A stretch of 64,000 bases of DNA from Phoronis australis. Taxonomy: Eukaryota > Phoronida > Phoronidae. Positions 57,901-64,000 of the stretch are shown here, piece by piece. Location: the NCBI GenBank assembly GCA_002633005.1, contig NMRA01000004.1:1839935-1903934 (forward strand). The letters run 5' to 3'. The stretch's first letter is position 1. Each line of letters begins with the position of its first letter. The position numbers and the translations under genes are program-made. The notes under the pieces are model-generated. The model saw nothing but the letters and a program-made list of their open reading frames with translations. It was not told where the DNA came from and made no database searches.

Positions 57901-60900
57901 CAAAATCGCGACACTTCACTGCTCAGGTCATTTCATAAAACAAATAATGCAATAGTAAACTCTAACTAACAGTTTCAAAAAGTTTGATGAAACTGTCAAA
58001 CAGTTCTGGCACGAAGTTCATCCAAGCTTTTCGAGTGCAGTCGAAGTCTGTCAAGTTTATTTTGAAAACCACTGCACAAAAAGTTTTAAACTGTTCAAAG
58101 TTAAATGTCAACTGAAATAAACCGATTCTGGAAGTTTAAATTTTCAGGACGCATGCGTGGTTCAACCTAGTCAACAACTGATTACTCCCATGAAAAACCT
58201 GAAAAACTTGGAAATTGACTTGACAATTATAAAAACCATGGAAAACTACAAAATAATGTCTTTGGTATTGCATCCTCTATCCTGATCATAGTTACACAAC
58301 TGTTATACGTTCTCTCGTGATCTGCTTCACAACTAAAGTTATATTGAGCACCGTTTAACAGGTAATGTGTCCGTCATCTTTGCTCATCCCATTTTACACA
58401 TTACCGAGAACCCAAAAATCAAAGGCATGCCAACACTTTTTGTTTTTGTTTTCTATGTTAATACTGTGATTGGAGTGAACATTAAAGCTTAATATAAATC
58501 ACTTCCTACTTTGAAGATGATGATTTTCGACCCACTGAAGCTGCGATCAATATAACTTTAACTGAGAGACGCGCATGAAAACTAAAAATCAGGTCACAAA
58601 ATCAGCCGTGTTCAAATATCATGTCTGAACATAGCGCATATTGCTGTGGGAAAAACAGTATATTAACACGAGACAGAACGAAAGAGCGGCAAAGCAAAAA
58701 ACGAACAACAGTTTAATGGCATAATGCAACATAAGCATAATTACAAAGCAGGAAATCATGGCACGACAAATGTGTTACACAGCCTACAAGACAATTGGTG
58801 GAGTATCTATAAACTTATAAGCTTTCCAACCAAAACAACAGGGATCCCGTTACGGAAAACATGTAAAATGCCGGTGGACAGGAGTGATTAAGCTGAAAAA
58901 CTGCACCGATTACTGAACAAAATATTAATAAATTATCGCAACTACAGTAAATGAACAGCGCAAACAAAGAAAACACAAAACCATCAATCATTGGAACTGT
59001 GGCGTGTATTTAGCATTTGGCAATTAGGACAATGTGGTACTGCTAACTAAACCTACAGAACACTGTGGGACGCTCTGTTATATGGGTTAATAAAAACAAT
59101 TAGAAATTAGATTTTAAACTGCACACTTATGATGATGCTGATCAGATTAGCCACACTGCACTAGAAAATATTATTGGATGTAGAAGCATGCTGCAAATGA
59201 AAACGACAACAAAGCAGATAGATGAATGGCTCTACAGAGGTGTTGTCAATGTGCGGAGCTACAAAGCGGTGGCATGAGTCTGGCACATGAAACGTGCACT
59301 AAACAGACCTTCATCTCCTTCACTTGTTTGCGGGCTTTCATGCCTTTGAAGCCCGCCTGAATTTTCAACGTAGCCTGCTGAACGTCGGGGTCGTTGAGGT
59401 CAATGTCGACCTCCTCATCCTCCTGTTTTTGAGGTTCGCTACTACCAGGGGGAGCCTGCTGCGATGAGAAAGATGAACAATGACGCAAACTAATTGAAAG
59501 AACTGGAAAGTTGAATATGAATTAATATTGTATGCGTGCATTTAGGTTCATGCGCCAATATTCAAAATAATGCATTTTTTCAAATAGTTGTTTCCTCCAA
59601 TGTTTAATTGGATCCGCCTAAGCTGCACCTAAAGGTGCAGAAGACTGTCTTTGGTACATATGCATGTCTTAAACTGTGTGCTGGTGATATTTCTTGCTCA
59701 TATAGTGTTCAATTGAAGACACACCAACGAGTACGAGATGGTACTGTTCACATAAGTCAATTGTCAATGAATCAATTGCTCTTCGGTTTTCCTCATGTAC
59801 TTCACACATAGGCCCATGTGCTTAATTCCAGATTTAGGCACAGTTCAGAAATAGGCGCATGATCAGAAATACACAGCATAAAACAGTGTCACATCAAGAA
59901 GAACACGGAAAAACAAAGCTGGCACTGTTCAGTAGAAATCCCCACACCTGCCAAAAAAAATGAAATCAATCAAAAATCAACTTGCAGTAAACTGAAAAAA
60001 ATTCTGGGTCAATATTTACAATTACGGTGTTTATAGCTCAGATCGAGCTAACCATCGAGAAAAGCCTTGACAAAAAGACCCGCAGCATATACTACATAAG
60101 TGGGATCACACAACAGGTTTGCCAGATATCTCTCAAAAATGAAGTCTGTTTTGTCAGTGAAGAGAAATGCAGCTACAGATTACATTCTTGACACGGTTAA
60201 ACATTAGCAAACCCCAAAAACACTTGGACAACTTCAAAAATAGGAGCCCTACAGAATCGATGATATTGAAGTCTAAGTTCTTGGTTCAATGAAAAATACC
60301 ACAATGCCACCCACTCTAACACCGCCCACTAGCCGGATAGACTCAGTTCATTGACTCACCAATACGGCTCACCAACTGTCAAAAACAGTGCCGAACTTCC
60401 AAAACACGACGTATACATCGAATTATTTCAGTCTGCACAAACTCACTAACATGGCTGATAGACTCCATGTCTGGCATCATGTTAGGCGATCAGTGACTCG
60501 TATTTTGCAAGTCAGGTGCTGTGCTTGGGATCAGTGAGCCGCGTTTGGCGCCTGGTGAACCATTTTGTGCATCGGTATAATGAGTTCACTGGGTTGGTGA
60601 GATGTGTTTATATGGGGAGGATCTGTATAGCGTGTCCACCCTGCTGTTTAGGTAGCCAGTATTCACTTAATTGTGAGCCCTGAGCAATATACCACAGGAA
60701 AAGACAGATAAATTACAGGACAAAGCAATAGGAGGTTGAAGACAATCACTCTCATCTGAAACTATTTAATCTGAAACTGAAGTAAGCATGTAGCACAATT
60801 TTTCAAACCCTGATACTTACTTCTAACGGGGCCTCTTGTACTGTCCCCTCACTAGCCTGAGTGTCACTTTCTCCCTGGAAAAACAAACAGATGTTGATTG

Positions 60901-62980
60901 ACAGATAGGCTAATGCATACCATGTGCATGGTGGTATATAATTCCTGCTAGTAAAACTTGAGACATGAAAGCAAAAAACACAACATTCAAGCTATGAAGT
61001 ATACAATAAGTAAAATATATCGGACACCTTATTGTCTTAATGTCTGATTCATGAACTGGTGAAAAGAATACAAAAATAATCTAAGTTGATGGTAGTGAGT
61101 TTTAGTCACTGTTTTAGCACCTGGAGACATTCATTTATTTTACTGGAATCTCCAATTGTTTCCAGTGGAATAGTCCTCTTGCAGGAGAACCCTGGAGGAC
61201 TCCAGGCTTTTGTAAACCAACTCTCACTAGCGGGACTTAGGTGCAACACAACACTATGTAATATTAGTAGTTTCACACAAGGTGCACAGAAGACAAACGT
61301 TATTGTGCGTGTTACGCAATTTTGAACAAAAAGGTGTTATTAGTGCTGAGCAAGTAAATCAGTCAAGATACAGAATTGAACAAAACTAAACAGCGACTGC
61401 AGGATTGAAGCAATACTGCATTCTGCCAACACATTGAATTCCCCAAAGAATCTGTTGAATGGTGTCTCCCTCTATGGGGCCATTTCACTACCTGGTGCGC
61501 CAGTTCTTCCTTTCGTTCTTTTACAGCTTTTCTCGCCTGCATGCCCTTGAAGCCCGCTTGGATTTTAATGGTGGCTTTCTCGACCTCCGGATCATTCAGA
61601 TCAATGTCTACCTCCTCTTCATCGTTCACGGTGGGGTCAGAGATCGCGACTGGCTCTGAACTGTCAACCTACAGTAATTGTGAGTATACAGGTGTGCCAA
61701 CAAACACTCGGCAAAACACAATGCGTGCAAGTTGTTAGTCTGACAACAGGAATTACACCAGGTGGGATTAACTGGCAGCGAATCAGGCAAGTGAAAAAAC
61801 TGTTTTTAAAAAAATTTTATGGAACAGGTGACTTATTCAAGTGAGACCAGTGGGTGCGTACAATTTTCATCAATTCAAGGCCCTAAAAATCTGTCAGCGT
61901 AAGTTTTGTATCTACTAACTCTGTTGTCATTTTCATGTATTTACACTTAAACTAAAGCCCAAAGAAAACAATAAATGCAATGACTCAGGATGAGGAAACC
62001 TTGGTGATGCTGAGCTCCCTCGAGGTAAATGTTTTTGCTGTAATTAAGCATAAAGCAATTTAATGGCTGCGGTGCAAAATAGCTGAGAAACTTCAGGGAG
62101 TAAAAATAGAGATTCTTGTATTGCAGATTTGAGTAGGCTAGTCTATTGAAAGATTGAAAATCTGAGAACAAATGTTTTGATTCTTTAGGTAACTCTTATT
62201 TTAATGTCATCAGCTTGATGTGTGTGTGGGCGTGAAAATATCATGTTGTCCACCCAACCTACCTAAGCTGGCTACATGGGATGGTGTATCACAATGGAAT
62301 ATTGTATTATATTAAAGAGGGTGCATACTGAACTGATGGATGTGGCGCCTGGGATGCAATTTTGATCACTTGTAAGAAAATTTCTTATTAAACTAAAAAA
62401 GTACGTAAATCATTGACTGCTTATCTCAGGAAAAATGTTTCAAAACAAAAGCCAAGTTATCTGTGATGCATAATTTTTCAAAAATAAAGCAACCAAATGG
62501 TTGTAACAGTTTTAGGCCTGATGGGTTAATTAAAATTGCAAATCATCAAATGATGCCTAAGATTCCATTATTCACTTTACCATTCATGTGCTCAAAATGT
62601 TAGTGTGTCAAACCTTGACATCGAAATTGACCAATCGTGTTACAAATGTCCAAGTTAGCTCAATTTTTCCGAGATATGATTGGTGAAATTTCGAGTCAAC
62701 ACTCGAGTATTATTTGTTAAGTCTTGGACTTAAGTCACGTTACCAAACTCACACGGCACTTACCTTCATCTTCTGTACTTCCTGTCGTGCCTTAAATCCT
62801 TTGAAGCCCGCTTGTATTTTAATGGCGGCCTGTTCCACATCGGGGTCTGTCAGGTCTATATCGACTTCCTCCTCTGCGTCACCACTCACAGCGGCAAGTG
62901 CGGAATCTGTTGGACGCATGCCTCTGGCCGCTATCCTTGCCTCTCTGACGGCCACGCGTCTGTTGTACTCATCCGGATCT
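51403..62980 (-). CDS. Modular IQ-motif repeat protein, 10 coding exons, 5' partial
   Basis: Ten minus-strand exons with GT-AG sites join into at least 673 residues. Nine copies of one unit are present: two to seven acidic residues, (V/I)DIDL(N/D/T)DP, a short helix, then (V/I/L)KIQAGFKG(F/M), three residues, R. The last part is an IQ motif (IQxxx[RK]Gxxx[RK]), the calmodulin-binding helix known from neuromodulin, neurogranin and insect igloo. Because it has no visible Ca-free-lobe competitor or enzyme domain, a calmodulin-sequestering or scaffold role is the natural inference. There is no signal peptide or membrane span in the part seen. The protein is rich in Glu, Thr, Pro and Lys and probably disordered between helices. 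Every internal boundary is phase 0, except the 5' end of exon 62764-62980, so exons can be skipped or added freely. The N-terminus lies upstream and was not found. Confidence 0.8.
51421..51651 (-). repeat. 33-bp coding minisatellite (7 units) in the IQ gene tail
   Basis: Seven in-frame 33-base units encode EETEPTTTQST, EEAEPTTTQST twice, EQVEPTTTQST, EEAKPTTEKPE, EEAEPTAENTT and EEAEPTEEKPQ. The central units are most alike, as expected from replication slippage. The region is an acidic, likely disordered spacer. Confidence 0.9.
52805..52846 (-). CDS. IQ gene 42-base linker exon
   Basis: TTGTTTCAG then GAGGTCAAC at the acceptor; GAAGAG then GTTAGT at the donor. Encodes EVNAAADETPSAEE, phase 0 at both ends. 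Too short for frame finding, but both sites are good and the composition matches the gene. Confidence 0.7.
53509..53802 (-). CDS. IQ gene exon with two IQ units
   Basis: CTGTTCAG then TGTACAACG at the acceptor; TCCAAG then GTGACT at the donor; 98 codons. The first unit is intact (DIDLNDPEVERAAVKIQAGF then KGFKTRRE). The second (DIDLDDPEVERAAIKIQAGF then KNFKVHKSK) has Asn for the IQ glycine and His for the closing basic residue, so its calmodulin affinity may be changed. Two units in one exon imply an internal exon duplication or loss of an intron. The GTG at 53766 is not a start; the frame is open to the acceptor. Confidence 0.85.
54919..55077 (-). CDS. IQ gene exon, one IQ unit
   Basis: ATTCCATAG then GAGTCG at the acceptor; AAACAG then GTGCCC at the donor; 53 codons, phase 0. 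Opens with a glutamine-rich lead (ESHSQVQQHYQAPTGQ), then EEEIDIDLTDPEVEKAAVKI and QAGFKGFKTRREINSKQ. Confidence 0.83.
55831..56001 (-). CDS. IQ gene exon, one IQ unit
   Basis: TTGGCAG then GATGTCAATG at the acceptor; CAAAAG then GTGATT at the donor; 57 codons, phase 0. DVNAHQSHVVRGDDTVHPS leads into QDEIDIDLTDPDVEKAAVKI and QAGFKGFKTRREVQAQK. It lacks its own ATG-initiated minus frame, so it is easily missed. Confidence 0.83.
57216..57455 (-). CDS. IQ gene exon with valine-rich lead and one IQ unit
   Basis: ATCCACTCAG then GTCGTGG at the acceptor; AAGAAG then GTGATT at the donor; 80 codons, phase 0. The lead (VVEEVPLLTKQYEPKPVVMV) is the longest linker, ending in a run of seven glutamates before IDIDLDDPEVEKAAVKI and an intact IQ core. 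Confidence 0.85.
59309..59458 (-). CDS. IQ gene exon, one IQ unit
   Basis: TCATCGCAG then CAGGCTCC at the acceptor; ATGAAG then GTCTGT at the donor; 50 codons, phase 0. QAPPGSSEPQKQEDEEVDID leads to LNDPDVQQATLKIQAGFKGM and KARKQVKEMK. Confidence 0.85.
60821..60874 (-). CDS. IQ gene 54-base linker exon
   Basis: TTTTTCCAG then GGAGAAAG at the acceptor; TTAGAA then the consensus donor GTAAGT. Encodes GESDTQASEGTVQEAPLE, phase 0 at both ends. No IQ motif: it is a spacer cassette. Confidence 0.75.
61492..61668 (-). CDS. IQ gene exon, one IQ unit
   Basis: TTACTGTAG then GTTGACAG at the acceptor; CACCAG then GTAGTG at the donor; 59 codons, phase 0. VDSSEPVAISDPTVNDEEE precedes VDIDLNDPEVEKATIKIQAG and FKGMQARKAVKERKEELAHQ. 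Confidence 0.85.
62764..62980 (-). CDS. IQ gene most upstream exon found, with the first IQ unit
   Basis: TGTCTCGTCAG then AGATCCGG at the acceptor; ATGAAG then GTAAGT at the donor. It enters in phase 2, unlike the others, and encodes an arginine-rich lead (DPDEYNRRVAVREARIAARG) before EEEVDIDLTDPDVEQAAIKI and QAGFKGFKARQEVQKMK. The different entry phase and basic lead suggest it borders a distinct N-terminal region lying beyond 62980 or outside the window. Confidence 0.8.
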
Positions 62981-64000
62981 CTGACGAGACAAAAGCTGAT
63001 TGTCAGATTCACGGTCACGTGGTAAAACAGAGCAGGCAGCTCATTAAAACTTGGCTGCTGTGTGCCCAGCATGACATCTGGTATACCGTATATCTAACAT
63101 ATTTTGCACAACACAGTATGGTAACGTGTACTACAAGGATTAAATATCAGAACACTGGTCGTTTTCTAAAATGCTTATATGACAAAATAATGAAGAGATG
63201 TACAATTAAGTAAACCCAGAAAGATTGAGCCGAGAAGTGTAATATGGATAGGGTTCATATCGTATTCTTGATTTCCTAAATGTATTAATTCCCACTCAGA
63301 TTCCTTTCAGTTGAAACTAAATTTCTGCTAAAATGGTAACCAAATCGCCATGACATACCACACTGCAGGAGTAGCTCTTCCCCTGTCCTAATTTACAAAG
63401 CCCTAGAATAAAATTTCACCTGGAAAACTCTCATCCTGAGATCCTTATGTCCAGCTATCCCCAAACCTTCATCTCCCCTGCAAGACCTTTGACCTCAGTG
63501 ATGAAAACCTCATCCATTGTTGTGTGAACATGCCATTTAAGCTAGATTGCATCATCACAACTGGTTTTATCATTCTTTCAGGCCCAGCTTCTATTGTGAG
63601 TCAGTGATGAAGTGTTATAAACAGAATATATGCCATGCTAAGAACTCCTCTTCGATGAACAGCTCAAGACTTGGGATTTTGTTATCACCATTACTTTACT
63701 TCACCATTGAAAATTCAAAAACTCCTCCACGCATCAATTTGCATGTACCAAAAAGAAAATGGATTTCAAACCTTCTATTTAGATATGATCTGGTCGGTCT
63801 GACCATGTGACACTGGAGAAATCCAAAAGAATTCTCTAAATCGGATCCTTAGCTTGTTTACAACAAGGAAACGTTTACAGCACGCAATACAAAAACAATC
63901 ATCTCATCATCAGAACTCCAGACTCCCTCTCAATCCTTCCAGCCATATCCACAAACCTTCATCTCATCCCCAGGACTTCATTACTATCCTTCAAACTACT
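62981..64000. other. Upstream intron or flank of the IQ gene
   Basis: I could not find an exon that exits in the needed phase. Related pyrimidine-rich words (accttcatctc, tccccaggacttc) recur at 63420-63480 and 63895-64000 and may begin a degenerate tandem repeat at the right edge. Confidence 0.35.

Overview
This window is animal nuclear DNA, probably from a highly heterozygous invertebrate. It has split genes with GT-AG introns, long AT-rich introns, many short inverted-repeat transposon relics and two minisatellites. No bacterial-style operon is visible. The species cannot be named from the sequence alone.

Layout. 1-1872 is a GC-rich 57-bp minisatellite of about 33 units. About 1.9-26 kb is gene-poor: I find no convincing host gene there, but it holds at least five families of non-autonomous DNA transposons (hAT-like, TTAA-flanked, TA-type foldback, Harbinger-type and one unclassified). 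It also holds a Penelope-like endonuclease scrap, a tRNA-like relic and, at 25.6-26.0 kb, a diverged cousin of the first minisatellite.

Gene 1 (minus, 37223 to 26270) is GTF3C3, the TPR subunit of the RNA polymerase III factor TFIIIC. I join it from four coding exons with matching phases into about 852 residues. Its 5' region (36947-40019) is followed by a near-identical second copy (40345-43646) that lies exactly between two single N characters. This looks like an uncollapsed allele rather than a real tandem duplication.

Gene 2 (plus, 46387 to 48796) is a two-exon gene for a 329-residue protein I do not recognise. It has an N-terminal SUMO-type site.

Gene 3 (minus, 62980 to 51403, 5' end not found) is the most interesting locus. 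At least ten coding exons, nearly all phase 0 at both ends, encode nine copies of an acidic DIDLxDP segment followed by a calmodulin-binding IQ motif, then a threonine- and glutamate-rich tail of 11-residue repeats. Genes 2 and 3 converge on back-to-back poly(A) hexamers near 50.72 kb.

The four N characters (612, 4758, 40344, 43647) all lie inside or at the edge of duplicated sequence, so copy-number claims here need raw reads. The gene models are built from splice-site and phase matching by eye; no homology search was run.
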